37,085 nt of DNA from Shouchella shacheensis (GCF_001484965.1 NZ_KQ947395.1:1-37085), one strand, 5' to 3'; positions 16,384 to 24,874 are shown, counted from the stretch's first letter. Program-made: numbers and translations. The notes: generated by a model from the sequence alone, not told the origin.

Positions 16384-16525
16384 GCGAAATGCTTTCAAAG
16401 TAATTGGAAATAAATTATTCGAAAATTGGGATTGATCTGGTTACTAAGCTCAGTGGGTTCGGAAATCGGCGCTGTACTATTTAGAAGACCGCTTCTCACT
16501 GGTGTCAATGGATTTTGAACCAAAA

Positions 16526-16569
16526 AGGGCTGCCCATCTTCTCGCCTATGATGATTATGGGGCAGCCCT
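16526..16569 (-). terminator. Terminator of the oxidoreductase gene
   Basis: AGGGCTGCCC (16526-16535) pairs with GGGCAGCCCT (16560-16569). On the minus strand TTTTTGG follows, about 30 bases after the stop codon at 16598. Confidence 0.8.
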
Positions 16570-16597
16570 CTTCTTTGATTCACTCCACAGCGGTTGG

Positions 16598-17524
16598 TCA
16601 CGAATGGTTTATAATGTTTTCACTGATTTTGCTGGTGAGAATTAATGCTTGAATACCATCTTCGCCTGCAACAGTGGGCACTTGTCCGTTTTTCACACAG
16701 GTAAGAAAGTCAGTTAATTGAAGGGCTAGTGGTTGGGTGAAAGCTGGAATATGAACCCGTTCCATGACAGACCTGTGGAACTCTCCTTCTCTTGGTGCGT
16801 GTGTGACACTTAACTCCATTTGCAAAAGATCCGCCATGATATACTTATTTTCTGTTAAGACTTGAATGGAACGTATCCTCTTATTTGATTTAAAACTAGC
16901 CGTCAACTGAACCACAACGCCTTTTGTTGAATTGGCGATCACTGTTGCATGCGTTGGCGATGTGTCAGTAAGTTTTCCAAGTGTATAAAGTTCACTAAGT
17001 TCATCATCGAGCAATTCGGTGAGAATGTAAAGGTCATGAATCATCAAATCGTGAACAACGTCGATTTCTCTTAGTTTAGTGGGAGTCATCCGGTGAGTCT
17101 CTATCGCAATGACCTTTTCATTTTTAAGCTCTTTTTTTAAGGCTTGAATGAGTGGGTTAAAGAGTTCAATATGTCCAACTTGAATTTTCACTCCCGTGTC
17201 ATTTGCTTTCTGTACTAAGGTTTTTGCTTGGTTCACAGTAGACGCAATTGGTTTCTCCATTAACATGTGAACGGTGTGCTTAATACAAGTTAAACCCACT
17301 TCATAATGAAGCATGGTTGGAACCGTGATGCTAACAGCATCTACTTCCGATAGAAGGTCTTCTAGTGATTGAAACAGTTTGACATTATATTTACTGGCAA
17401 TTTCCTTGCCCTTGATTTCGTTCACATCATATACCCCTACCAATTGGCAAATGTCGGATAAAGACTTATACGTTCGAACGTGGTTCTCTCCCATGTTTCC
17501 CGTTCCTATAACCCCGACTTTCAT
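16598..17524 (-). CDS. Gfo/Idh/MocA-family oxidoreductase, WbpB-like
   Basis: A 308-residue NAD(P)-dependent oxidoreductase. I use ATG 17524; the frame opens 15 bases earlier, but that stretch is the GGAGATTT ribosome binding site itself. GTGNMGENH (residues 8-16) is the Rossmann loop, SITVPTMLHYE and MEKPIAS (Glu90-Lys91-Pro92) are the conserved family motifs, and VHDLMIHDLYILTELL is the helix usually carrying the catalytic histidine. WbpB-type members oxidise C3 of UDP-GlcNAc uronic acid, giving the keto sugar used by WbpE. It is shorter than many members but complete. The family is broad, so the assignment depends on the four partner enzymes nearby. Confidence 0.78.
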   Translation of the reverse strand: MKVGVIGTGNMGENHVRTYKSLSDICQLVGVYDVNEIKGKEIASKYNVKLFQSLEDLLSEVDAVSITVPTMLHYEVGLTCIKHTVHMLMEKPIASTVNQAKTLVQKANDTGVKIQVGHIELFNPLIQALKKELKNEKVIAIETHRMTPTKLREIDVVHDLMIHDLYILTELLDDELSELYTLGKLTDTSPTHATVIANSTKGVVVQLTASFKSNKRIRSIQVLTENKYIMADLLQMELSVTHAPREGEFHRSVMERVHIPAFTQPLALQLTDFLTCVKNGQVPTVAGEDGIQALILTSKISENIINHS

Positions 17525-18286
17525 AACAAATCTCCTCACTTTTGATTGACCACCGAGTGGATTCCATATTTATAATTTACGAGCAGAAGGTATCTCAGAA
17601 AAAGGAAAGTACCCCCACAGATAAAAACCATTCTGCTCCGCAATTAACTTCTAATTATTTTATGCGCTTATATATAGATATGAATAGACTGTCATAACGG
17701 ATAAAGTGAAATTTGGCCGTCCTTAAAGGTAGCAATGTCAACGGATACTTTGAGTATGCAAAGGAAAAAGCAGCAGCTTGACTGATTCGTCAGCTGATGA
17801 AAATGTATTCCTTTTATTGAAGGATGGCTTTTCTGATGTGATCGTCCTTTGTCATCGTTCGCAGGTGGAATATTATTATCCTGAAAAATTGTCGTTGCTG
17901 TAATAAAATATGACAATTGGCAATAAAGGAAAATTAATAGTGTACTTCTCTATTCGAGCGGTGTACACTCAAGTAGCTGGTGGGATACCTACGGGGTTTT
18001 GTCTCGCTCCGGCGGGTCAAGGGCGATGCGGAGATGGAAGCACTGGTGACTATCACCGGAGTGTTTCGTTCGCTCTGTGCCTGTCCGGGACGGAAGTGCC
18101 CTCTTGGGAGAACTATGGACTAAAGAACTAAAACCTAAAGATGGTTCGACACGGATCAAACCCTGGAACTGGAAGAGATGAAAGACTTTTATGTGAACAG
18201 TTGGAGGTTCCAGCGGAGAACTTTTAACGCCGTTAAATTCAGAGTCTTAATATATGTATTCACGAATCATGAAGGAGGAAGAAACG
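17525..18286. other. Intergenic region with a structured repeat and gene scraps
   Basis: No credible intact gene is visible in these 760 bases. A short frame at about 17712-17780 (ending EYAKEKAAA then stop) may be a scrap of a lost gene. The stretch 17999-18115 is a GC-richer structured repeat, listed separately. The ribosome binding site for the DnaD-domain gene is at 18271-18280. Confidence 0.4.
17999..18115 (+). repeat. Dispersed structured intergenic repeat (variant copy)
   Basis: The head TTGTCTCGCTCCGGCGGGT is almost the same as the head of the paired repeats at 28399 and 28521. The body differs but is also palindromic: CACTGGTGA (from about 18039) can pair with TCACCGGAGTG, and AAGGGC near the start can pair with GCCCTCTT near the end. 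Related GTCTAGCTCC-type intergenic repeats are known in Bacillales. No coding capacity. Confidence 0.55.
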
Positions 18287-19273
18287 ATGCAGCCCATGAA
18301 CTACTTAAAACAACTCAATGCATTTTACGATCGGCAAGAAACGCAACCGCTTACACTAGCGGCTGTCAGTCTCTGGCATGCCCTCATGATGACGGGCAAC
18401 CGAGCGCAATGGCCGGAATGGTTTTCGGCATCCGTGGCCGTTTTGATTCTTAAAGCAGCTCTATCGGAAAAAATGTTTTACCGGGCAAGGCAGGAGTTGG
18501 AAACGAAAGGATATGTGTTGGTTCAAGAAGGGAAACATGGACAAGCTTCCATGTACAAAGTCATCATTTTGTACGCGTTCAATGCACAAAATCAAGACGC
18601 CATCCAGATCGAGGCAGGAGATGGGAGGGGAGCCCGTGGAGGAGCCCGGGAAGGAGAGCGGGGAGTAGGCAAGGAGGGACAGCGGACAGGAGGCAAGGGA
18701 GGACAGAAGGAAGGGGAAGGAGACTGGGAAGGAGCGAAGGAGGGAGCCAGGGGAGGCGCTGAGGGGGGAGCGGAGGGAGTATTAGTAAACGAAACAAAAG
18801 AAAATGAAACGAAAGGAGATGAAACAACCACAACAAACACGGTTTACACCTTTTACGAGGAGAACGGATTTGGCTTTCTGCAGGGCTATTTGCGTGATGA
18901 GATCCAAGCCTGGTATGACGAGGATGTGTTTGACGAACCCGACGAAGTGATCATCCTCGCGATGAAGGTTGCGCTAGAAGCCAACAAACAGCGCTGGGGC
19001 TACGTGAAGGGCATTTTGAAAAACTGGCATACCAACAGCTGGCGGACGGTGGCGGAAATTGAGGCGGAGACGTTTCACGAGCAGAAAACGATGGCGGACA
19101 AGCCAAGGGGGCGAGCGCATGAAGAGGACGGACGATCTTTTCGGTCGACTATCCTGACTACGATTTTGAATTCTGAGGTGCTGGAAGAAAAAAGCACTGG
19201 GTGCAGTCGGTTCAAATTCTTCTTGTCGACATTAAACTCACAACGAGAACCTCGTTGCCCTGGGAAAGTTTAG
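18287..19273 (+). CDS. DnaD-domain replication protein with Gly/Glu/Arg-rich linker; 3' end probably altered
   Basis: A frame of 328 codons from ATG 18287, behind GAAGGAGGAAG. Residues 1-95 look like the winged-helix N-domain of phage/ICE DnaD-like initiators (NYLKQLNAFYDRQ, LSLWHALM-type helix, LKAALSEKMFYRARQELETKG). Residues about 100-165 are low-complexity Gly/Glu/Arg/Lys/Ala. Residues about 185-255 are the DnaD domain (FYEENGFGFL...IQAWYDE, then VALEANKQRWGYVKGILKNWH). DnaD proteins load or remodel the replication initiation complex. After the domain the frame loses family character, and a different frame becomes protein-like from 19220, suggesting a frameshift or deletion. Likely a remnant of a mobile element. 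Confidence 0.65.
   Translation: MQPMNYLKQLNAFYDRQETQPLTLAAVSLWHALMMTGNRAQWPEWFSASVAVLILKAALSEKMFYRARQELETKGYVLVQEGKHGQASMYKVIILYAFNAQNQDAIQIEAGDGRGARGGAREGERGVGKEGQRTGGKGGQKEGEGDWEGAKEGARGGAEGGAEGVLVNETKENETKGDETTTTNTVYTFYEENGFGFLQGYLRDEIQAWYDEDVFDEPDEVIILAMKVALEANKQRWGYVKGILKNWHTNSWRTVAEIEAETFHEQKTMADKPRGRAHEEDGRSFRSTILTTILNSEVLEEKSTGCSRFKFFLSTLNSQREPRCPGKV
18600..18780 (+). repeat. Purine-rich GGAG-type low-complexity tract
   Basis: About 180 bases of almost uninterrupted purines on the plus strand with many GGAGG and GGAAGG units, inside the DnaD-domain gene. It encodes the Gly/Glu/Arg linker and clearly differs in base composition from the flanks. Confidence 0.75.
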
Positions 19274-19394
19274 GCCGGATGAAGTCGCCCATGTGGTGAT
19301 GGAATCGGACCAGATGAGTCTGTTTGAGAAGCGGAGTGCAGAGGCGATTTATGGAGAGGGCAAACAGGTCAGCGTGGAGAGGAAGGTGTGGTGA
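19223..19394 (+). pseudogene. C-terminal fragment of an unidentified protein
   Basis: After a stop codon a protein-like frame runs ENLVALGKFRPDEVAHVVME, SDQMSLFEKRSAEAIYGEG and ends in VERKVW before a TGA at 19392-19394. It has no start codon with a ribosome binding site and lies in another frame from the DnaD-domain gene before it. I cannot name the parent family; the MSLFE ending recalls some Y-family polymerases and phage proteins, but this is weak. It is most likely a decayed remnant of the same mobile element. Confidence 0.4.
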
Positions 19395-19591
19395 TTACCG
19401 GTGAGGCCGAGGCGGCTCAGGATGAACCGGCGAGCGGGAGTTTCAGTTTTAGGTAAAGGAGAGAGGCCACTAAAAATTCAGTGCTCTCCTAAAATAAAAG
19501 GCCATTTGGGGGCTACAGTTATGCCAGATTGTCCCTTGAAAGCCGACGTACCGATTATTTTTTCTTTGCTAATTCATCCCTATCAAAAGCT

Positions 19592-20569
19592 CTAGGTGGT
19601 TCCTCCATCCATCCATCCATTTTTAATTAAAATATTTGCACCGTCCTCAGCATATCTTAGTATCTCAAGTGATAACTTGCTATACTGTACACCTAAATCT
19701 CTTCTAGGGCTCATTGCCATGCTTGTTCCGTAATAACCTACACTCAGTCCAATCAAAGCAGTCGTCATGAACATGATTAACTTATCTGAAAAAATATAAG
19801 TAGTTGAGCTTGTAACTTCTGTTTCCCAAGTTTGAGGAATAGGGAGATCATCCTCTTTCATGATGGAGCCAAACACCCCAAAATGGCTTTTAGCTATTTC
19901 CTTTCCCTTAACCATAAATGTCCGAACCTCTTTGGACTTTGCAACTTGACTATAGCCAATCATGGTTGCGGAGCCTATCGCATTTCTTTGGAAGTTAGAA
20001 AAGAGGTTGACAATTTCAGTACCTAGCAGTGGTCTCCTTTCACCAAAATAACCTGTAAGGAAACTTTGGCTCTTTACAAAGTCAATGCTGTCTGGGGTTT
20101 CAAGGTATGGAGGTCTGAGATACAACCCTTTAGATAGTAAGACATCTTTTGTTTCCCTGATAATTTCTGTCATCTCTCTAAGACAATCATTAAAATAGCT
20201 GTAAATATCATTTCTAGCTGACAACCCTACACTTATGCTATATGCCTGTAAAGAAATTCTCCCCATTACGTAAAGGTAATCCAAAACATAAGCATCAGAA
20301 AACAATCGAGGAGCAGTTATATCTACATCCTCATCCATTTTAAAGCCATAAGGGATAGGGTAATTCTCTTTGTTGAAAATACCTGTTAATGTTTCTATAT
20401 GTCCATTGGTCACATCTACTGTATGTTGGATGATGGGTTTTACTTCCTCGTCCTCAACCTTGGCTAAGAAATAATTTAACTGACATATCAATGCAGTATC
20501 ATTCATGTAAGCAGTCCATAGCTGCGTAATTTCTGCCGATGTTAATCGAACATTCTTTTCAGGTTCCAT
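19592..20569 (-). CDS. DUF3231 family protein, two-domain form
   Basis: A 325-residue protein of the DUF3231 family: two helical repeats, each with the pattern TSAEITQLWTAYMNDTALICQLNYFLAKVEDEE and PLLGTEIVNLFSNFQRNAIGSATMIGYSQVAKSKEVR. Predicted structure is ferritin-like helical bundles; a relation to CotF-type coat proteins has been suggested for the family. There is no signal peptide. ATG 20569, with GGAGGGGCCCAA upstream on the minus strand. The last codons (GWMDGG) are encoded by a CCAT tetranucleotide repeat. A second, single-domain DUF3231 gene lies at 27725-28276. Function unknown. Confidence 0.8.
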   Translation of the reverse strand: MEPEKNVRLTSAEITQLWTAYMNDTALICQLNYFLAKVEDEEVKPIIQHTVDVTNGHIETLTGIFNKENYPIPYGFKMDEDVDITAPRLFSDAYVLDYLYVMGRISLQAYSISVGLSARNDIYSYFNDCLREMTEIIRETKDVLLSKGLYLRPPYLETPDSIDFVKSQSFLTGYFGERRPLLGTEIVNLFSNFQRNAIGSATMIGYSQVAKSKEVRTFMVKGKEIAKSHFGVFGSIMKEDDLPIPQTWETEVTSSTTYIFSDKLIMFMTTALIGLSVGYYGTSMAMSPRRDLGVQYSKLSLEILRYAEDGANILIKNGWMDGGTT

Positions 20570-20721
20570 TTGGGCCCCTCCAATTACTAAGTTATGCTAT
20601 TTTAAGTATCCCCATTTTTAGCTTGGATATGTGAAGCCCTCTTTTGTTGTTCACCTAAGAGGTCCTTCACGATGGTCCTTACGGTTAACTTAATTCCTAG
20701 AGTCATCTTGATACAAAAATA

Positions 20722-20756
20722 CACCCCCCGTTCCACTTTTCATGGAACAGGGGGTG
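20722..20756 (-). terminator. Terminator of the MPQTG-anchored protein gene
   Basis: CACCCCCCGTTCCA (20722-20735) pairs with TGGAACAGGGGGTG (20743-20756) with one mismatch. On the minus strand TATTTTTG follows. Confidence 0.85.
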
Positions 20757-20798
20757 CTTAGTTGGACATCTTATTATTGAAAGGTTTCCCTTTGTTCT

Positions 20799-22160
20799 TT
20801 AGGCATTTTGACGTTTACGAGCAAAGACATAAATTCCTGCGCTTGCTAAGGCGAAAGCAAAGAGTACGCTAAGGATCTGGGTATTTATTCCTGTAGCACT
20901 CGCCCCACCGAGGCCTGTTTGTGGCATTTCATCAGGCATGGAAGACTCAAAGTTCTCTGGGAACTGATCAACAATCGCTCCAGATAGCCCTTCGCTGACT
21001 CCATACATATGGCCATACGCTTCGCGAACCTGCTCATAAGCGGTTTCGTAGTTCCCGTCTGCATAGCTATCGAAAGCTGTTACGAGTTGATCCACATGCA
21101 TTTGCAGTCCTTCTGATAATTCCGTAGCATCAAGGCGACCGTCTGTAGCTGTCTCAAGAAACTCTGAGAAATCGGCACGATAGTTGTCAAGTTGAGTAAG
21201 CGCTTCTTCCCGCCCTGCTTCATCTTCTTCTCCTGTGGCTACTACATAGTCAACAAAGAAACTGATATGGTCATTCCACATTTCATCAAAGGCTTCTCCG
21301 CCTTCTTCGCCGTATACAGAGGTAACGGCTGCCGTTAGATCAGCTGTGTTTTCGTCAAGAGCTGAGGCAATGTTCTCGAAATCTTCTTCCCCGTCAATGC
21401 CTTTTTGCATGGTGAAGGCCGCAAGAGCCGCATGCTCGGAGAAGAGATAATTCAGGTCAGATCTCAAGTCAGCGGCAGGTGTATTAGGATCCGTGTTCTC
21501 GAAATCCTCCGGGAATTGATCGGTAATGGCTGTGGACAAGCCTTGGCTCACACCGAACATATGATGGACTGCTGTACGGGCATTATCATACGTAGTGCCG
21601 TAATCGCCCTCCACATAACTATCGAAGGCCGTAATTAATTGTTGGACATGCTCCTGCAGTCCTTCAGCAAGCATGGAAGCATCAAGACGTTCCCCGGATG
21701 CGGTCTCAAGAAATGTTGAAAATTCAGCACGGTAGTTGTCTAAATTGGCGAGTGCTTCCTCACGTCCGGCTTCATCTCCTTCTCCCGTTGCTTCTACGTA
21801 GTCGACGAAGTAACCGATGTGTTCACTCCACATCCGCTCAAATTCAGCGCCTCCTTCTTCTCCATAGACGGACGTAATCGCCTCTGTTAAGTCCGCGGTG
21901 TTGGCATCAAGAGAAGCGGCAATCGCTTCAAAATCTTCAGCCCCATCCGCGCCTTTTTGCATCGTATAGGTGGCTAGTAAGGCATGCTCTGAAAATAGCT
22001 GGTCAAGGGAGGCACGCAAATCAGTTGCTGGCGTTGAGACACCAGAAGATTGTTCGCTCATGCCGTGGTCTCCCTCGCCATGATCGTGTGCGAGTGCTCC
22101 TGCTGTTGGGGCTAAAACTAAGGCGCATGTTAAAGGGACAGCTAATAATGACTTTTTCAT
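20799..22160 (-). CDS. Secreted acidic protein with two near-identical domains and an MPQTG sorting signal
   Basis: A 453-residue exported protein. Residues 1-25 are a signal peptide (MKKSLLAVPLTCALVLAPTAGALA), followed by a His-rich HDHGEGDHG. Residues about 45-215 and 228-400 are tandem copies of one helical domain: LRASLDQLFSEHALLATYTMQKG against LRSDLNYLFSEHAALAAFTMQKG, each with TSVYGEEGG and a DQFPE[DN]FE ending. The C-terminus has MPQTG, a hydrophobic segment (ILSVLFAFALASAGIYVFA) and RKRQ, a sortase-type wall anchor with Met instead of Leu. Related Bacillus proteins are sometimes labelled copper amine oxidase, but no copper-oxidase motif is visible here. Strong acidity suits a salt-exposed cell surface. 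The function is not known. Confidence 0.75.
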   Translation of the reverse strand: MKKSLLAVPLTCALVLAPTAGALAHDHGEGDHGMSEQSSGVSTPATDLRASLDQLFSEHALLATYTMQKGADGAEDFEAIAASLDANTADLTEAITSVYGEEGGAEFERMWSEHIGYFVDYVEATGEGDEAGREEALANLDNYRAEFSTFLETASGERLDASMLAEGLQEHVQQLITAFDSYVEGDYGTTYDNARTAVHHMFGVSQGLSTAITDQFPEDFENTDPNTPAADLRSDLNYLFSEHAALAAFTMQKGIDGEEDFENIASALDENTADLTAAVTSVYGEEGGEAFDEMWNDHISFFVDYVVATGEEDEAGREEALTQLDNYRADFSEFLETATDGRLDATELSEGLQMHVDQLVTAFDSYADGNYETAYEQVREAYGHMYGVSEGLSGAIVDQFPENFESSMPDEMPQTGLGGASATGINTQILSVLFAFALASAGIYVFARKRQNA

Positions 22161-22411
22161 TTGAAAATCGCTCCTTTGTAAGTTGTGGTGTATTGTTTCT
22201 AACTAGGTAACGGACGCAAGCCCAATTTGGATCATTAAATAACAAAAAAAATAAAAAAACGATGGATTATGACGCTCCATTAAGCGCGACGACGTGGTTT
22301 TCGACAAACTTGTCCCATAAATGATACATAGTAGGAATACTTTCTTGTAAAATGAATAAAGGTTGTACATAGAGGCTTTAAAATCAAGTTGACGAAATTG
22401 AGGCGAGATTG

Positions 22412-23254
22412 ATGACACGACAACATACACTGGGCATACGCTGGTTTTTAAAAAGGTTAATAAACCGTTCTCTACAAGATAAAGTGTTCGATATGGCTGC
22501 ACAGCTAGCCTATTATTTGTTGCTTGCGCTATTTCCCTTTTTAATTTTAACGTTCAGCTTGTTAAGCTTTTTGCCGATCTCGACAGGATTTGTATTGAAC
22601 CTTGTCAGACCTTATGCTCCCGAAGGCTCGATGCAACTGATCGAAAGCAATTTGTATCATGTGCTTGAGGTGACAAGGGGCGACTTGTTGTCCATCAGTA
22701 TGGTGGTTGCGATATGGTTATCTGTGATGGGGACCAGTGCATTAATTCGAACGTTAAATAGTGCGTACCGAGTCGAGGAAAGTAGATCAGTGATACAAAC
22801 AATATCTGTCGCGATCTTATTAACGATTGGAATGATCACCGGGGTGATTATCTCGCTGTTGTTGCCGGTGTTTGGAAGAGAGATCGGGGAATTCGTCTTT
22901 TCACATCTCGGTCTATCAACGTCTTTCCTGCAAGACTGGAACGTTCTGCGTTGGTCCATCAGTTTTATCATTCTATTTGTGGTGTTTGCCTGCCTGTATT
23001 ATATTGCCCCCAATGAAAAACTACGGTTGAAGGACGTTATTCCGGGCACCTTATTTGCAACCATTGGTTGGCAGCTCGCTTCTTTGGGGTTTTCCTATTA
23101 TGTTGGGATTAGTAACTATTCGCTGATCTATGGCAACCTAGGAACCATTGTTATTTTGATGATTTGGTTCTACCTCTCGTCCTTACTGATTTTAATCGGC
23201 GGCGAAATCAATGCCATCATACGGAACGCAACAGTGATAAAAACGGTGAAATGA
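22412..23254 (+). CDS. YihY/BrkB-family membrane protein
   Basis: A 280-residue protein with six predicted membrane helices. The start is ATG 22412 (an adjacent TTG at 22409 is possible), with GAGGCGAG upstream. Family marks are MAAQLAYYLLLALFPFLILTF near residue 30, LSVMGTSALIRTLNSAYRVEE, and the C-terminal YYVGISNYSLIYGNLGTIVILMIWFYLSSLLILIGGEINA. The name BrkB came from a disputed virulence role; the YihY family was once called ribonuclease BN in error. Its transport or envelope function remains unclear. It is a single-gene unit followed by a strong terminator. Confidence 0.88.
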   Translation: MTRQHTLGIRWFLKRLINRSLQDKVFDMAAQLAYYLLLALFPFLILTFSLLSFLPISTGFVLNLVRPYAPEGSMQLIESNLYHVLEVTRGDLLSISMVVAIWLSVMGTSALIRTLNSAYRVEESRSVIQTISVAILLTIGMITGVIISLLLPVFGREIGEFVFSHLGLSTSFLQDWNVLRWSISFIILFVVFACLYYIAPNEKLRLKDVIPGTLFATIGWQLASLGFSYYVGISNYSLIYGNLGTIVILMIWFYLSSLLILIGGEINAIIRNATVIKTVK

Positions 23255-23356
23255 AGGGGAAAATTTAATAACCGTTTCCTTAGGTCCACATTTATTTGTA
23301 TTTAGGAATACGTGGATATCCCTGGAAGACGATGTAAACAGCGTCTTTAGCTGCAA

Positions 23357-23385
23357 AACCTCTCGCGGAATCGAGAGGTTTTTTT
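23357..23385 (+). terminator. Terminator after the YihY-like gene
   Basis: AACCTCTCG (23357-23365) pairs with CGAGAGGTT (23372-23380), followed by a T-run. Confidence 0.85.
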
Positions 23386-23480
23386 GCGCGTCAACAGAAA
23401 CATACAATTATATCCACTCGCCTCTGCATATAAATATGGAGCAACCGCCTAACTATTATAAATGGAGAGGGGAACAGCTG

Positions 23481-23981
23481 ATGAAAGAGAAAATTTCCAG
23501 GTTGGATAAAAAATTTAACAATGTGATTAAAGAGCAGCGAGAAAAACAATACATCTATAAAACTAAAGAATATATCAAGAAACAAGGAGTGCCTATTCCG
23601 ATTACCCCGGATGTATTGCTCTGGTGTTTAACAAAAAAGAAAGATCTTCCGCTCATAAAACCCCATCTTACTTTTTCAGAAGGCTTTATTACATTTGGTG
23701 GAAAAGTTAAAAAGCTGGGCGTTGCTATTCCATTTGAAATAAGGTTAAAGCCAGTTAAGGGGGAAAATCGTACCATTACGTTTCAGGTCGACTACTTAAA
23801 ACCATTAAACAATCGTTTTATTAAGCGCAAACTATTTAATCAGCAGCCCGTTGTTGACTATGATCAAGATTTTATAACCATTGAGCTTAATGAGATCAGT
23901 AAAATTCGCTACGTCCCGCTTGGAAATATTAAGAGCTTTCAAATCGTCGACGGCAAGCTCTGGGTAAAGGTTGGGGTTTAG
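23481..23981 (+). CDS. Conserved-looking protein of unknown family
   Basis: A 166-residue protein. I prefer ATG 23481 with GGAGAGGGGAAC before it over an upstream ATG at 23436 that lacks a site. The first 40 residues are a basic helical stretch. The rest (GFITFGGKVKKLGVAIPFEIRLKPVKGENRTITFQVDYLKPLN) alternates in a way typical of beta-sandwich lipid- or wall-associated proteins, similar in style to LmeA/DUF2993-type domains, but I cannot confirm a family. No signal peptide or membrane helix. It precedes the stress-operon genes without clear overlap. Confidence 0.55.
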   Translation: MKEKISRLDKKFNNVIKEQREKQYIYKTKEYIKKQGVPIPITPDVLLWCLTKKKDLPLIKPHLTFSEGFITFGGKVKKLGVAIPFEIRLKPVKGENRTITFQVDYLKPLNNRFIKRKLFNQQPVVDYDQDFITIELNEISKIRYVPLGNIKSFQIVDGKLWVKVGV

Positions 23982-24053
23982 TCGACCTTGCAAAAATGTA
24001 GTTCATATAAAGAAGGATACCTCGCCCCGTTTTTTCAAGGCGTCAAAAAAAAT

Positions 24054-24079
24054 GTTTACCGACATAAGAAAGCGGCAAT
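24054..24079 (+). promoter_or_regulatory. Possible sigma-B promoter before csbD
   Basis: GTTTAC (24054-24059), 14 bases, then GGCAAT (24074-24079), compared with the sigma-B consensus GTTTAA and GGGTAT. CsbD proteins are classical sigma-B members. The -10 matches only four of six. Confidence 0.35.
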
Positions 24080-24107
24080 ATTAATGACACGAGGAGGTGA
24101 CAACCAA

Positions 24108-24284
24108 ATGACTAACGGAGCTTCTGATAAATTCAAAGGTGCTGTGAACAAGGCAAAAGGCGAAATCAAAGATCAAGTAGGAAACGCAACGAATAATAAG
24201 AAAATGCAGGCCGGTGGTAAGAAAGATAAATTCAAAGGATCCATGCAAGATGCATCGGGTGACGACAAAAATAGAGAAAAATAA
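24108..24284 (+). CDS. csbD: CsbD-family general stress protein
   Basis: A 58-residue, very hydrophilic protein. The start is ATG 24108 with GAGGAGGTGA upstream; the frame opens further upstream but without a site. The repeats SDKFKGAVNKAKGEIKDQVG and KDKFKGSMQDASGD are the CsbD signature (two KFKGxxxxAKG-like units). Such proteins accumulate under sigma-B-dependent stress and are probably disordered; no enzymatic activity is known. It leads an operon with amaP, a DUF2273 gene and asp23. In staphylococci a CsbD gene also lies in the asp23 operon, in a different order. Confidence 0.88.
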   Translation: MTNGASDKFKGAVNKAKGEIKDQVGNATNNKKMQAGGKKDKFKGSMQDASGDDKNREK

Positions 24285-24322
24285 GGAGTCGTCCTGTAGC
24301 TTTTTGACCTGGAGGTGAGAAT

Positions 24323-24874
24323 ATGAATGCTGGAATCAAACTGCTCGTTGGTTTATATGGATTTCTCTCACTTCTTCTAGTGGCGAGTGTCATTTTAGTT
24401 GTAACAGGCGTATACAATGCTTTTTCAGCGCTATTAAACTTACAGCAGGGGAACGAAGTTTTTTGGATACTTATTGGTTTACTCACTTTTCTTGGTCTTA
24501 TGTCATTTGCCTTCTTGGTAGCGAGTTTCACACGTAGCTCTAATTCTGAGAAAGAGCTTCAAGTACGCACGGATATGGGTACCATTGGGATTTCCAAGCA
24601 ATCGATTGAATCGACAACATTAAAAAGCATTCGTAGGTTTGAGGGAATGCGCCAGATTGATGTTGAGGCACGGATCTTCGCTAAGAACGAACAGGTGAGA
24701 TTATCCATCACGTACACACCGTTTGGACCAAGTCCCGTTCAGCAAACGGCAAAACAAATGCAAGAGAGTGTGAAACGTGATGTGGAATCTTGGCTAGAAG
24801 TCTCTGTTCGTGAAGTCCGAATCTATGTCATAGACGCAAACGCCAAGTCAAGCAAAAAAGAACGCGTCGTTTAA
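24323..24874 (+). CDS. amaP: Alkaline shock response membrane anchor protein
   Basis: A 183-residue protein with two N-terminal membrane helices (about residues 7-30 and 46-70) and a cytosolic domain that reads ELQVRTDMGTIGISKQSIE, then QIDVEARIF and VRLSITYTPFGPSPVQQTAKQMQESVKRDVE. This is the AmaP layout: a hairpin anchor plus an Asp23-like domain that recruits Asp23 to the membrane in Staphylococcus aureus. ATG 24323 follows GGAGGTGAG. It ends 11 bases before the DUF2273 gene, with ribosome binding site AAGGAGGAG between them, so translation is coupled or nearly so. Confidence 0.9.
   Translation: MNAGIKLLVGLYGFLSLLLVASVILVVTGVYNAFSALLNLQQGNEVFWILIGLLTFLGLMSFAFLVASFTRSSNSEKELQVRTDMGTIGISKQSIESTTLKSIRRFEGMRQIDVEARIFAKNEQVRLSITYTPFGPSPVQQTAKQMQESVKRDVESWLEVSVREVRIYVIDANAKSSKKERVV

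Noticed and set aside
18579-18840. Long minus-strand frames opposite the DnaD-gene linker (Leu/Pro/Ser-rich)
   Set aside because: They are antisense to the purine-rich tract and are low-complexity artefacts with no ribosome binding site.
19604-19622. CCAT tetranucleotide repeat as a phase-variation switch
   Set aside because: Only about four units at the very 3' end of the DUF3231 gene; slippage would change just the last few residues.
17525-20569. Complete prophage or integrative element around the DnaD-domain gene
   Set aside because: No integrase, structural, or conjugation gene and no attachment repeats are visible; only remnants remain.
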